Assembly: GCF_937616625.2 (NCBI RefSeq)
Contig: NC_065571.1
Span: forward strand, 24,812,201-24,876,200
Direction of reading: 5' to 3'
Length of the DNA stretch: 64,000 bases
Origin: Mercurialis annua
Taxonomy: Eukaryota; Streptophyta; Magnoliopsida; Malpighiales; Euphorbiaceae
Part shown: piece after piece, positions 1 through 12,371 of the stretch
Layout of the letters: each line of letters starts with the position of its first letter
Position numbering within the stretch: the first letter of the stretch is position 1
Translations under genes and position numbers: made by a program
Notes under the pieces: model-generated
Databases searched by the model: none
What the model saw: the letters and a program-made list of their open reading frames with translations, nothing else
Told to the model about the DNA's origin: nothing

Positions 1-1685
1 GTTAAGAAACAAATCCAAACGTTTTACCTTTTTATAAATTTAAGCCAAACGTTTACAAACGATTTGAAACAAATCCAAATATTTCACCTTTTTAGCGACT
101 TAAGCCAAACGATAACAAACGTTACGAAACGTATCCAAACAGTACGAAACAAATCCAATAGTTTCACATTTTTAGTGATTTAAGCCAAAAGTTTAAAACG
201 TTACGAAACCAATCCAAACGTTTAAAACGTTACGAAATAAATCCAAAAGTTTTACTTTTTAGCAAATTAAGCCAAACGTTTACAAACGTCACGAAACAAA
301 TCCAAACGTTTCACCTATTTAGCGATTTAAGCCAAACGTTACGAAATAAAACCAATCGTTTCACCTTTTTAGCGATTTAAGCCAAATATTTCCCCTTTTT
401 AGCCATTTAAGCAAAACGTTTAAAACGTTATGAAACCAACCAAAACGTCTAAAACATTAGGAAACAAATATAAAAGTTTCCTCTTTTTTGAGATTTAAGC
501 CAAATTTTTACAAACGTTAAGAAACAAATCCAAATGTTTTACCTTTTTATAAATTTAAGCCAAACGTTTACAACGTTACGAAACAAATCCAAACATTTCA
601 CCTGTTTAGCGATTTAAGCCAAACATTTACAAACGTTACGAAACCTATCCAAACAGTACGAAAAAAATCCAAACATTTCACCTTTTTAGTGATTTAAGCC
701 AAACGTTTAAAACGTTACGAAACCAATCCAAACGTTTAAAATGTTACGAAACAAATCCAAAAGTATTACATTTTTAGCGATTTAAGCCAAACGTTTGCAA
801 ACATTACGAAACAAATCCAAACGTCTCAATCGCGAAAAACGTTACGAAACAAAACCAAACCAAACTAATCCAAACGTTTAAAACGTTACGAAACAAAACC
901 AAACGTTTACAAACGTTACGAAACAAATTCAAACGTTTCACCGTTTTAGCGATTCAAGCCAAATGTTTGGATTAAATCAATAATAGATGAAACGTTTAGA
1001 TTTTTTTCGTAAAGTTTGTAAACGTATTAGCAATTGAAGCCAAACGGTTCCAAATGTTACGAATCGAAACGTTTACAAACATTATGAAACAACTCCAAAC
1101 GTTTCAGATTTTTAGCGATTTAAGCCAAAGGCTTATAACGTTACGAAACCAATTCAAACGTTTAAAACGTTACGAAAAAAATCCTCTAAAAAGGTGAAAC
1201 ATTTGGATTAGTTTCGTAACGTTTGGATTTTTTTTTGTAACATTTGTAAACGTTTTGCTTATAATGTGAAACATTTTGCTTAGAACGTGAAACGTTTGGC
1301 ATAAATCGCTTAAAAGGATTGGTTTCATAACGTTTGTAAATGTTTTGCTTAAATCGCTAAAAAGGTGAAACGTTTGGATTAAATCGCTAAAAAGGTAAAA
1401 CGTTAGGATTTCTTTCGTAACATTTGTAAATGTTTTTATTGGTTTCGTAATGTTTTAAATGTTTGGCTTAAATCACTAAAAAGGTAAAAATATTGGATTT
1501 GTTTCTAACGTTTAAATTGTTTCCAAACGTTACGAAACCAAAAACGATATGAAACAAATTCAAACGTTTCACCTTTTTAGCGATTTAAGCCAAATGTTTG
1601 GACTAGACATTTACGAAACAAATCCAAACATTTAAAATGTAAAGAAACCAATCCAAATGTATAAAACATTACGAAAGAAAACGTT
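1..1685. repeat. Satellite array A (60-bp and 29-bp units, mixed orientation)
   Basis: This is a tandem array of an AT-rich satellite. The 60-bp unit contains TTTAGCGATTTAAGCCAAAC, then GTTTACAAACGTTACGAAAC, then AAATCCAAAC and a GTTTCACCTT block. A shorter variant of about 29 bp lacks the TTTAGCGATTTAAGCC half. About 1-960 reads plus, 960-1020 minus, 1030-1190 plus, 1190-1515 minus and 1520-1685 plus. The start of the window reappears at 516 with the same private variants, so a 515-bp higher-order repeat is present. Units differ by several substitutions. Confidence 0.93.
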
Positions 1686-3026
1686 ACTGATTTTATACAA
1701 ATTACAAATTAATAAAAATTATTGTAATACATAATAAATATGATGGCAAATCTATTATTTTACCATCATCTTCGTCCTCCTTCCTTTTTACCTCCTCCTC
1801 TGAGTTCAAGCTCAAGAAGATTAGCTCCAGTACTAGTCATCAATGGCTACTCTTGCCACGTCATCGCCATCCTCATCTCTCTTCTCTTCTCCACATTCCA
1901 ATAAGCTTTCTACACTGTCATTTCTATCTTCTTTATCACGCCTCTCTCTTAAAATCATCATCTCTATCTTCTTTTCTCTCTATCTCTCCAAATTCTTCAG
2001 CATACCAGCCGTTAATTTCACGGCGCTTCTCTGAACTGGTGAAAAAAGGTATTTCCATTTATTAAATTTAATTGTTTGTTAAAGATTTCTGATTTGATGT
2101 TTTCTGATTTGAGATTTAAAATTTCTTATTTTCTTTTGGTAGTAGAGACTATTTAGACAAAGGATAAAGTTTTCATGGAATTGACATAGGAGGGTAAGTC
2201 ATCAATTTGAATTGATTTCTCTTTGTTTTAAAATTTTGACTTTGTGATTATTGGCAGTGTAAAGAAAAGTTAAAAAAAGTTCTGAAAACCTTTGTATTCA
2301 GATTCATATCTCTCTTTTTATTGTGTTTTAAGAGTTCATTACACCATGGAATCTCAAAATAATCTTGAATGGAATGTTTTTTTAATCCCCAGAGAAACTT
2401 TCCGCCGTTCATCAGATTCTCTGTATGTAATTATAATCCAGAAACCTGTTGGTGACGCCTCTCCCTGTTGAGACATCCTTAAACAAATCAATATCAAGAA
2501 ACCCAGAAAGTAATCGAAAAAAATTGTTGATCAGTTTTAAAGAAGAACTTCAAAAGAATAAAAATAATATATTATTTAGTGTGGAGAAGAAAGGAAAATA
2601 TTTGTTAAAGGTCCTTTTATTTTATACATTATTCATGGAGATTAAATATTAAAAGTCTAGACAATTATTTTTTGAACTCTCACTTAACGGAGAGTGGGTT
2701 TCACTTCCCATTTTCCATCTACGTAAGGGCCTGAACATGTCAATAATGAAAGTAAAGGGACCTAGCAGTGACGAATTTTGAGGTAGGGGCTTACCGAGTC
2801 AAAATGGTAAACTAGGATGGGTTTTGCCTACTAACAATTACTTACATATTCAAATCAACATCATGTAACCAATAAAATATAACCAATAAAATTTATTACA
2901 TTAGTTAAGTTTCATGTAAAGTTTTTCACTTTCAATTAATGATTATATATCTTCAATACACAATATAAAGCAAATAATAAGTATTAAAATGCAATATCAA
3001 ATAATGTAGATTAAATACAAGGTAAA
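1686..3026. other. AT-rich spacer between satellite A and CACTA-1
   Basis: This stretch has no satellite unit and no recognised gene. It holds a pyrimidine-rich tract (about 1765-1800), a short ORF at 1843-2034 described separately, and AT-rich sequence that may include the 3' untranslated and terminal part of the decayed CACTA element to the right. I looked for a CACTA-type terminus (CACTA or TAGTG) and found no convincing one, so the left edge of that element is not defined. Confidence 0.5.
1843..2034 (+). other. Short ORF resembling a plastid transit peptide; possible captured exon
   Basis: This 63-residue ORF starts MATLATSSPSSSLFSS. It is rich in Ser, Leu and Thr and poor in acidic residues, which is the composition of a chloroplast transit peptide. 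A CT-rich stretch upstream looks like a plant 5' leader. No following exon could be recognised. It may be the first exon of a host gene fragment carried between transposons, or a chance ORF in pyrimidine-rich DNA. I do not recognise the protein. Confidence 0.2.
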
Positions 3027-3727
3027 CTAACCTCATTGCTAGATGTTGGCGGCACGGTTGAAGATTGTTGTAAGGAGCCACTTTCAATCTTTTCTAATCT
3101 ACTTTCGAAGCTCTCCATGCGCCTTTTGAGAATGCAATTTTCTTCTTCCTTATCACGAAGCCTAGCTGTAATACCCCAAAATATTGAAGCATTTAATTGG
3201 ATTACGTGTCCAGTCCTGTTTCGCCAGGGTGGCGATATTGGAAATAATTTTCGAGAAACTTAATATTATATTTCAATTCTAAAGTTAGAATTGGAATTAG
3301 AAGGAAAAATGTCAAGAAAAGCTCGAAATAAGGTACAGGGACTAAAGTGGTAATTTAGCCACTACGACTTAAAATGGAAATTATTTCGCCAAGATCCGCG
3401 AAATGTTATATAGAATAAGTGGTAAAAGTTTCAGGTCAATCGGAGACCTTTTAAAATTTGGATGCGGATGCGTTTTGGGCTAAATTGCAACTTTTGAAAA
3501 GTTCAAGGACCAAAGTGCAAATTAGCCAACTAAATCTCGAGAATAGTAATTAAAAGATTATTGACGGAAAATAATAATTTTGGGTTAGTATTATTTATAT
3601 GGATATAAATAATACGTATGTAATTGAGTTAAAAGGATAATTTAACCATTTGGTTAAATTAGGAAGTTTAAAAGAAAAATGGTTTAAGTTAAAGAAGTGA
3701 GGGATCAAAATGATCTTTTGGCCAAAG

Positions 3728-3736
3728 TATATATAT
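3728..3736 (+). promoter_or_regulatory. TATA box of solo LTR family A
   Basis: TATATATAT lies about 560 bp inside the LTR and is followed by an A/G-rich leader. This is the expected place for the retroelement core promoter at the end of U3. It is read from sequence only. Confidence 0.5.
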
Positions 3737-4110
3737 GAATCAGGAAGTGAAAAGAAGAATCGAGAGAAGAAGAAAGAGAGCAGATGAAGGAAAATGGCGA
3801 TCATCGTCGATCCGCCGCCGCTTCGCCGTTTCTCGTCCGAATCGAGCGATTCTCGCGCCGTTGGATCAAGAATTCGATCCTCTATCTTTTCTAAGGTTCA
3901 AATGAAGGTAATTTTGTTGTTTTGGGTGCTGTAATTGAAGAATTCATGGCTGTTATGTTTCGTTCGATTCGTATCAAACGTTATCACGTAGTTTTTGACG
4001 TTTTTGATGATTATTGAGTTGAATATTGTGTTATATTGATGTAGAAACATGTCGGAATGAGTTAGGGATGTCGGGAGCATGTCGAGATGATGTTTGGGCC
4101 TGTTTAGGGG

Positions 4111-4149
4111 TGTCGCACGACGTGAGACTATGTCTCACGACGTGCGACA
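4111..4149. repeat. Hairpin-forming inverted repeat in solo LTR
   Basis: Two 18-base arms (4111-4128 and 4132-4149), each with an inner CACG-A-CGTG core, are nearly perfect reverse complements separated by 3 bases. It lies downstream of the TATA box, so it could be in transcribed leader sequence. Confidence 0.75.
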
Positions 4150-4501
4150 TAGTTTCGTAACGCGATCAAACTTAAAATCGACATAACTCCTTCGTTCGGA
4201 CTCGGAATTGAGCGATTCTCGCGGCCACGGAACGAGGAAAGGATCCTCTATCATTTTGCAGCCTCAAATCAAGGTAAGAATTTCGTTTTGATGGTGAAAT
4301 TTGCTGAGTAAGGGGCTGTTTCGATACGAAACGTTACGTTTGAATCGAAAAGTCGAAAATATGTCGTTTTTCATCATTTTTGAATGGATTCTTAATGAAT
4401 TTTGAGTCTAGATGGATTGGGTATATATTAGAAGGGATTATGAGTGTTTTAGGGCTTCGGAAACGGTCCGAAAGCATCAAAAAACGTCGTACCCGAAGAG
4501 G

Positions 4502-4578
4502 GCACGACGTGCACCACAAGAGTGCACGACGTGCACCACCAGAGGTGCACGACGTGCGCCACAAGGGTGCACGACGTG
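4502..4578. repeat. Four tandem copies of GCACGACGTGC in solo LTR
   Basis: The near-palindrome GCACGACGTGC occurs at 4502, 4523, 4546 and 4568, spaced 21 to 23 bases apart, about 1.3 kb into the LTR. The same core is used in the hairpin at 4111-4149, so the motif has been amplified twice within this LTR. Confidence 0.85.
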
Positions 4579-7419
4579 CCCTACTTCGATTGTGACCTCC
4601 CTGGGACTTCCGGGAGCGAAAACTGGCTTCCGATGGCATGATACGGGTGTAGAACTCTGACAAATGTCTTAAAATGAATATTAATAAGACATTATAGCAA
4701 TGAACATTAGCATGATGAGTAATCAAGATATGAATAGAGATCTTCAAAGAAAGATACGTTTAGAGAACGACAGTTATGTTTCGTTCTTTTATCGTGATAG
4801 GCATCTAGTGCAGTTTTTAAGAATAGGATTCTCTAAGTATATATTTTAACAATAGAATCCTATGATAGATGTGACAGACTATCGAGCTACGAGTATGACG
4901 AACCAAGAAGCTCGATGAGGATTGACGGACCAGTCTTCTGGAGCTTACGTTCGGATATAAGGAATAGCGGTCACAGTGAGTGGCAATTTACTTTCGCGTA
5001 TTATTATTATTAAAGTTATTTTCATATATTATGAATATGATTATCAATACGTCGCATTTATATGATTTGCTTATATAAGATGGTATGTTTGATGAATGTG
5101 ATTATATGAATGCCATTATATTCATTGTTTGAATATGAGTATCTAGCATGCGATCCGAAGAAACCAACTACCTATTGGGTGTCAATAGGCTGTGTGATCA
5201 CCAGTATTTGAGTCAGTCTAGCGTGTCTAGATTGTCTATGAGATTATGAGATGCGCATACGATATGAATGCGATACGAGTGAGAACTCGGTTACGGTGTA
5301 ACCTGAGCCCCGTATCTAGTGGGTTGGACCCACCAGTGAGTTGGACTCACACTTTGAGATTAAGAGATTGGTCGCGGCTGACGTGGTTGAGTGTGAACAC
5401 TCCCGGGTCGGACCACTTGGATCAATTTAATTTGAGTATTCGGAATGAGATAAGTTCAGAGTTTAAGATTAGGGTTTCGGTCGGATCTGCTATTTATGAA
5501 TATTTTATTATTTGCATATTATATTGAGATAAATATATATATGTTTGAGTATGCGATGTGTATTTTGATAATACCGATAATAAGTTGCATACTCACTCAG
5601 TATTTTCCCAAATACTGACCCCTCACTCTGATGTTTGCAGGTATTAGAAGTCGGATCAGACAAGCCATCTCCATTGTGCCAAAAGTCATTGGACTTGCAC
5701 AAGTATGAGTTCCTAGAGCTGCAGTAGTCAGTAGGTGTCAGTATAAGAATAGCGATTTAATTTCAAATAGTTTATTTTGAATGTAAACTCTAATATAATA
5801 CTTTGATATCTATAAATATGTTATCTAAAAGAGTATTCTGAAAATATTCTATATATATAATAATATGTTTTTAAATGCGAAAAATTATTAGTGGTTTTAG
5901 GCTTGCTACGGGTTTTGGAGCTACCACTCCCATTCCCTAGCGCCGGTCTCGGCTCAATAATTTAGGTCGTGACACTAGCCTCAAGCTCTTCCACATATAC
6001 CGACTTTGATGATTTATGAAAATGTTTCCTCTTCATTCCCCCACTGTAACCTATAATATGATTATGACATTGTTATCCAAAGCATTTGTCAAGAATTTCA
6101 AGGTCTTTGAGTGATGGATCAGATTGAATAGTCTTGATGATCACATCCTACAGATAAACATAATAATTACCAAAATGAATTCAATAGCAAAAAAATTATG
6201 AAGTTTCCTTTTGGAATTGAAAACTAAACACACGTACATATTTTTTTCTGCTTCGGATTCAACTAACTTTCCACCTTTGTTTCGAGTTTCAAAGTACATA
6301 GTCTCCACGTCGGGTGGGTTACCATCTTTGCCTCTCTATAACATGATACTCGCTTAGTAAAACGTTATAAATCCAAGGAAAAGAAAAAATAAAAATAAAA
6401 ATTGTGACTAGACAACTTCATTACCTTCTCCTACATAATCAGTCTATGTGGCTTACTTCCACAACGGTGAGGTATGCTTGATTTATTTCTATTGATGGAG
6501 CTTTGAGCACTAGTATTATCATATAAGAATTGACATCAAAGTAAAATAATCAAGAAATTGACACAATTTTCATACTATTTAATATTTCATATCAATATAA
6601 TTTTACATGAAATGTATCAGTTAGAAATTTATTTTCCACAAGCCACTTCCAATCATCAGATTCGATCTCTTTAGGCACATTTTTTTATAGCAACAGCTCT
6701 AGTTTTGCACGGTCTTACATATTGTACATTCAAATTTGAGCTCCAAGCTATCCATAAAGCATTCATATGCTCCAACGTTCTTTCACAATACTCCTCAATG
6801 TCAGAATTATGAAAACATTCCAAAAAAATATGTCAATATAAAATATTTAATCAAGATTCAAATGTATATAGATTTGCAATTAAAAAGAAATGTAACGTAC
6901 TGTAACTGAAGTACACATATGTTCCTTGTCAATTTCTTTGATATCCTTCCATATTTTCACTCTTATAGGATAAATATTAGGGTCATATATAACTTTTGCC
7001 AAGTGTCTTGACCAACGTTCATGAATCTTTCCCACATCACGATTATAATAGAATTCTATCTCCAGTTTTCTCCAAGTTTAAGATTTGCAACTTTGTTTTT
7101 CTTGTTTCTTCCTCAAACATTCCTTTTTTCCTCAGGAATTGAATCTATTCTGTAAAATAAGTAACTCATAATAAATTTCATAAAATTATAGTTTCAAAGA
7201 TTAAATATTTAAATATCAAACCTTAACTCAATAACAATTACTTACTTTTAACAAATGTTTTTGACATAGCATACACAAAGCCTCCAGATTTCCATTTTCA
7301 GTTATGGGTGTGTACTTTGCAACTAAATAATAACCACAAGCTTCTAATGGCACATTAAAATCCTAAAAGAATAAAATAATTAAAATATTAAAATTTTAAT
7401 TAATAAATATCAATTAAAT

Positions 7420-8349
7420 TTAAATAATAAATAAATGTAGTAAAGTACTTGCCTTGTTAACTTGAGGCACATTGATCGCTGCAAGGTCATCATGGATGTC
7501 ATGATTTTTAGAAATTGTTTTAAATAGTTGAACTATACTAACTCTTTCTGTTCTTTCAATAACATCACCATGTACTCTAACATTCTCATTTGTCTTGAGA
7601 TCGCCCAAAATTTTGACATTTATAACTTTCGAAGCTGGTTGCGTATAACAATCTGACATGGTGTGGTTATTTTGAACCACAAATTGGCTGCCTAAACAAA
7701 ATAAGATAATAATCAAATAAACATGAAAATAAATTAGAAGAATAACAATTAAACATCATTTGTATAATAAGACTACCTGGATTTGAATTATTTTCTGGAC
7801 TTTTATAGGGAAAGGGCTTAGATGCATTATCCTTGTCTACATAAATATGTATGAATTCTATATTCTCATGTGCTTGAAGCATAGTAAAGACATCAAGATC
7901 AGTCTTTAATTGCTTCTCATCTCCATAAGTGATATTGATACCAACATAATTGACATCAACAAACTTTTTACATATATCTAATAGATCCAATAAATAAATT
8001 TTGCCAAAACTCGTATCTTTATATTGTGCCTCACCGTAGTACACAATAAGAGTGTGACAATCCAAAGGATCTTTGCCAAGTAATGAACAAATAGTCATCA
8101 GATCTCAATTAAAAATATTCATTAGAAGGTAGTCATTTTTGAAACATTGATAAAAAAAATAACTTTACTTCCATGTTGGACAGTTTGTTGAGAAATATTT
8201 TCTTTAAATTGTGTTGGTTGATATGATTTTAGCGCAGACTTGCTATGTTTAGCTATGGAACTGGATGCAATATAATTTCCCGTCTTTTTTAGTGAAAGTC
8301 TTGCCATTTCTTGTATTGCTCGACAACATCCTTCAAGATATCTGTACAA
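7420..8349 (-). pseudogene. CACTA-1 ORF group with a PB1-like segment
   Basis: Three adjacent minus-strand ORFs lie between the two CACTA-1 transposase genes. The middle one (7667-8098, 143 residues) contains a stretch resembling the PB1-like domain at the N-terminus of plant MuDR-type proteins. It has TLIVYYGEAQY, then LLDLLDICKKF, LKTDLDVFTML and FIHIYVDKD. I judge this by pattern only. The flanking ORFs (8122-8349 and 7420-7716) are unrecognised and probably are exons of the same gene. It may be a captured segment from a Mutator-like element or a normal accessory part of this CACTA lineage. Confidence 0.4.
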
Positions 8350-8417
8350 AATAAATAAATATGAACTAAAATATATAAAAGAAGTAAATTATAAACAATG
8401 AAAATCAACATTAATAG

Positions 8418-8697
8418 AATAATCTGCAAATGCATATTTTGAATACAATATGCATATGCAGATTATGAACTAATCTACAAATGCAGGTTCATAATCTGCA
8501 TGTGCAGATAATTTGTAAATGCAGGTTCATAATCTTCATATGCATATTAGTTCATAATCTGCATATGCAGAATACGATAAGCTGCATATGCAGATTATGG
8601 TAACCTGCATACGCAGATTAGTTCATAATCTGCAAATGCAGATTATTTATATTCTGCATATGCATATTATCAATTTGCATCTCCATATGCAGATTAT
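8418..8697. repeat. Cluster of imperfect palindromes built on CTGCATATGCAG
   Basis: About a dozen degenerate copies of ATAATCTGCATATGCAGATT, or of one half of it, lie within 280 bp, joined by short linkers such as TAGTTC or ATGGTAAC. Most copies are near self-complementary, so either strand could fold into a run of hairpins. The cluster lies in a non-coding stretch between the DUF4216-like exon and the PB1-like ORFs of CACTA-1, possibly in an intron or intergenic spacer. Confidence 0.88.
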
Positions 8698-8892
8698 ATG
8701 AATCCAAACATAACAAAAAAAATTCTAATTTATTCACTGCCCGATTAACAATTAAAATTGATAGAGAAACACAAAGAATAAAAAACTCACAATATAAATT
8801 AAAACTTTAAATCTGTATGCAGTTACATGGTAATAAAAAAAATATTATAAACAACGAATATAACTAAATTAGTAAAATAGTTACTTTACAGT

Positions 8893-11800
8893 TTATGAAA
8901 CCACCTTCCATTTTCTTTTTTTAGCAATAGGAATTTCAACTATAACTGGCTCCAAATCATCTCGTGTCCAATTATTTTGAGTACTATCTAAGAAAACAGG
9001 AACAACAGACTCAAAATTGAATGATTCAATATTTTGATATGCTTCAGCTAATCCATCCAGTAAACCATCCACTTCATTGCTCACTTCTTCTTTGTCAATT
9101 TGCATTTCAAACAAATCACGAGGTCGTGTTTTGATAACAACATTCCAGCCTTTATTAGTGTTATTGGTTGCATAAAACACTTGGGACGCTTGATTAGCTA
9201 AAATAAAAGATTCATTCGTTTTCAAGGTACGACAAGGATTAATACTTATTGATCTATACTCATCTATTTTTGCTCCTTTCTCATTATCATGCATATCAAA
9301 CCAACCGAAATACTTCAATTCAAGAATTTCAGTCAATACTTCATAATAATCAACATGTTCGTATTCCATGCCAATATAACTACTTACACAAATCCCACAA
9401 TTTTTTCTCTTATCAGAACTCTTCACTCTAAACCTATATCAATTTGTAACATAACCATTAAAGTATGTCACATATTTAGAAGGCCCACAAGATAATGATA
9501 AGAATTCACTCATTTTTGCATCGTTTTCTTGAACTTGCATTTGGGCCACCTTCGAACAAAATCTAGTGTTAATGCTAATTATTTCAGAATTCAATATCAA
9601 CATAAGCATTAGCTTACCTTATTTTTGAACCAAATAATAAAAGATTTATTCCACTAATCATTTGATGTTTGATGCATATTAATTGCATGAAGTTGAGAAT
9701 ATTCTCTGCATTACATCATTAAAAGGTTATACAATATTTATATTAAATAAAATTAGAATTTATTAATAATCACTTACTCGAGCAAATGTTGTACTTCATC
9801 ACATTTCTTTAAAACATAGCTATGAGCTTGGTTCCACTCATTATTAGAGAGGTTACGAGAAACGCCAGCTCCAAGCTTTCGTCCGAAATGTGAAAATATG
9901 GTTAATTCATTATCAAACTGATAAGAACCACCATCATAATTCCTTTCCAGCCTATTAAATTTTGTTTCAATTTCGTTTCAATTTCGTTTAGGTACCTTGA
10001 GCAATGATTCATGCACTCTCTTGCAATTTAGCCCTCGGCAACAGAACCTTCTGGATGATCCGGATTACAAAAGAGTTTCTTAAATCCGTATAGTGATTGC
10101 TCAATAGGGTACATCCATCTAAATTGGACCGGCCCACCAATCCTAGCCTCATATGCTAATTTAATGGGCAAGTGTACCATGACATCAAAAAATGAAGGGA
10201 GAAAGACTTGCTCTAACTTACACAATGTTATTGGAATTTGAGATTCAATTTGCTCCAACTCATCTACACTTAATTTCTTAGCACCCAAACTAGAAAAAAA
10301 TAAAGATAACTCAATAAGAGGTTCGAGTACCTTTTCCAGGAGAAGACCACGTAATGCAAGAGGCAATAGATATTGTAAGAGAATATGATAGTCATGGCTT
10401 TTAAAACCAGAAATTATTTCTTCTTTGATGTTTATACTTTGAGAAATATTAGATGAAAACCAATCTGGTACTCTTAATTGATTCAAGAATAAAGAAAATA
10501 AGTGTCTCTTCTCTTTAGATAATTTGTAAGACGCTACAGGTAACTCAGTCTTGTCCCCGTTATGAATTGGGTGCAACTCTGGTCTTATATTCATCATTTT
10601 CAAATCCAGTCGAGCCTGCAAATGGTCCTTGCTCAAACCCTTTATACTCATAATTGTTCATATCATACTTTCACATATATTCTTTTCAATGTGCATCACA
10701 TCCAAATTATGGTGTATTATATGGCTACTCCAATAAGGAAGTTCGAAAATTATACTCTTCTTATTCCAATTATCGCCTCTTTTATCATGTGATATTTTTA
10801 CCTTTTTGCTGCTATCCTTAATCAAAGGGATTTCTGCAAGATCCTTAACTTGATCGAGGACATCAATGCCAGAGTATATCTTTGGTGGAGATCCAAACTC
10901 TTTTTCCCCGTTAAATTTATCTCTGTTATTTCGCCATTTTTGGTCACTTGGAAGATAACGACGATGACCCATGTAACATTGCTTCTTACAATTAGTTAAC
11001 CTCATTGAACGAGTTTCTTTATTGCAACAAGGACAAGCTAACTTACCTTTTTGTACTCTACCCAGACAAGTTTTCATATGCCGGAAAATCATTGATTGTC
11101 CATAGTAATGATGCGTGCAATCTAAAATTCTGGTTAGTAGAGGCATCAAAAGTCTCAATACCAACTACCCAAAGTTCCTTCAATTCTTCTATTAAAGGTT
11201 TAAGATAAACATCAATTGCATCTCAAGGACTCTCAGGACCTTGGATTACAATTGAAAGAATAATATTAGATTCTTTCATGCACATCAATGGGGGTAGATT
11301 ATAAGGAATTAGTATTACTGGCCATATACTATATGGAGTTTTCTAGTGAGTAAATGGTTGAAAACCATCACTAGAAAGACCTAGTTTTACATTGCGAGTC
11401 TCTGATGAAAATGTTTTATATAGCTCATCGAAAGATTTCCATTCTATAGAATCAGCAGGATGCCTCATCACTCCATCATCCTTTCTACCATGATGCCATC
11501 TCATTAAAGAAGCCGTTTTTTTAGAGATGAACAATCTTTAAAGTCTTGGCTTTAAAGGAAAATAACGCCAATATTTTCTTGGGTACTTTCTTGCTATTAC
11601 TTTTAAATTTAACTTCTTCATCACAACTATTTTCCTTCCATCTAGAATTGCCACAAATTTTACACAAGTTAGATTTTTCTTCTTCTTTCCAATAGAGGAT
11701 GCAATTATTGATACATGCATCTATTTTGTCATAAGATAGACCCAAATCCTTTACAATATGTTTTGCCTCGTAGTATGATTTTGGCAGAGTGGAATAACGT

Positions 11801-12371
11801 GGGAGTATTCTAATTAGCCATTCCAATAATATATCAAAATATTTATTAGTCTAGTGACCAAGACTCTTAATATGCAATAGTTTGATCACTGCAGCTAATT
11901 TTGATGTCTCGCAGCCAGGATAAACTTCTTTATTTAAATCTTTTAAAAGCTTGTAAAATTTACTTGCTTAAGGATTAGGCTCCTCTCCGTGCACTTCACA
12001 ATTTGAGAAATTGTTGCCAAATTCACTACCTTTCATATTAGGAAATAGATCTCTTATAATATCTTCAATTTCCTCAGCACTTTAATCATCGTCTGATTCT
12101 CCTTCATGGGTATCAGATTTACCAGCTCTTTCACCATGATGATACCAAAAGGTATAGTTCTCCATTATTCCATAAACTATTAAATGAGATTGAATTGTTT
12201 CACAATTTACAGAACATGTATTGCTACACCTGACTCATGGACACTAAACTTTCTGTCCGTCATTTTTATTCCTAACAGCATAACTTATGAACTGTTTGAT
12301 CCTATTTTTGTAAGCTTTATCTAATCTATCAATATTAGTGAGGTTCATCCATGGCTTATCAGGTGCCATTT
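8893..12371 (-). pseudogene. TNP2-like CACTA transposase, broken
   Basis: The start is taken at the ATG at 12371 (MAPDKPWMNL). It opens the transposase-associated N-terminal domain, which ends with FWYHHGE near 12150. Next comes a Cys-rich segment, LCKICGNSRWKE, at about 11640-11670. The Transposase_21 core follows, with NVKLGLSSDGFQPF (near 11350), IWPVILIPYNLPP (near 11320), INDFPAY (near 11080) and HHNLDVMHIEKNI (near 10680). The later domain at 10028-10651 has GFKSHDYHILLQYLLPLALR and GGPVQFRWMYPIE. A DUF4216-like tail occupies 8893-9426 (YYEVLTEILELKYFGW and QVFYA). The frame changes several times and stops of all three kinds occur, for example after GQKV near 12255. It cannot make the transposase. 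Confidence 0.85.

Larger units (their letters stand above)
3167..5974 (+). mobile_element. Solo LTR, gypsy family A, with CTAGC target duplication
   Basis: The 2808-bp sequence starts TGTAATACCCCAAAATATTG and ends TTTAGGTCGTGACA. It is flanked on both sides by CTAGC (3162-3166 and 5975-5979), a perfect 5-bp target site duplication. There is no second LTR, primer site or coding region, so it is a solo LTR left by recombination between two LTRs. Its 3' end shares CTACGGGTTTTGG, AGCGCCGGTC and GTCGTGACA with the other large LTRs in this window. It lies in the last exon of the CACTA-1 Transposase_24-like gene. Confidence 0.93.
3027..7395 (-). pseudogene. Transposase_24-like (Ptta/En/Spm) second CACTA protein, broken
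   Basis: Several minus-strand segments match the usual order of the plant Transposase_24 family. A segment at about 6620-6680 reads SDDWKWLVENKFLTD, and one at about 6420-6500 reads SSINRNKSSIPHRCGSKPH, corresponding to the Asn-Arg-x-Lys...His...Gly-Ser-Lys region of the family. One at about 6235-6340 has GNPPDVETMYFETRNKGGK. The C-terminal part is coiled-coil-like. It continues from VEELEA at 5975-5995 across the solo LTR to LRDKEEENCIL near 3161. With the LTR and one copy of its 5-bp duplication removed, the coiled coil is in frame. Stops interrupt several segments. Exon borders are approximate. Confidence 0.6.

Noticed and set aside
1..1685. CRISPR-like regular repeats
   Set aside because: The repeats are contiguous tandem units without unique spacers, in plant DNA. 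This is satellite.
4334..4747. 137-codon minus ORF
   Set aside because: It lies inside the solo LTR and spans its GC-rich palindromic repeats. Overlapping ORFs exist on the other strand and no domain is seen.
3167..5974. Complete small retroelement rather than a solo LTR
   Set aside because: There is no second terminal copy, primer-binding site or polypurine tract inside. One TG...CA unit is bounded by a single 5-bp duplication.
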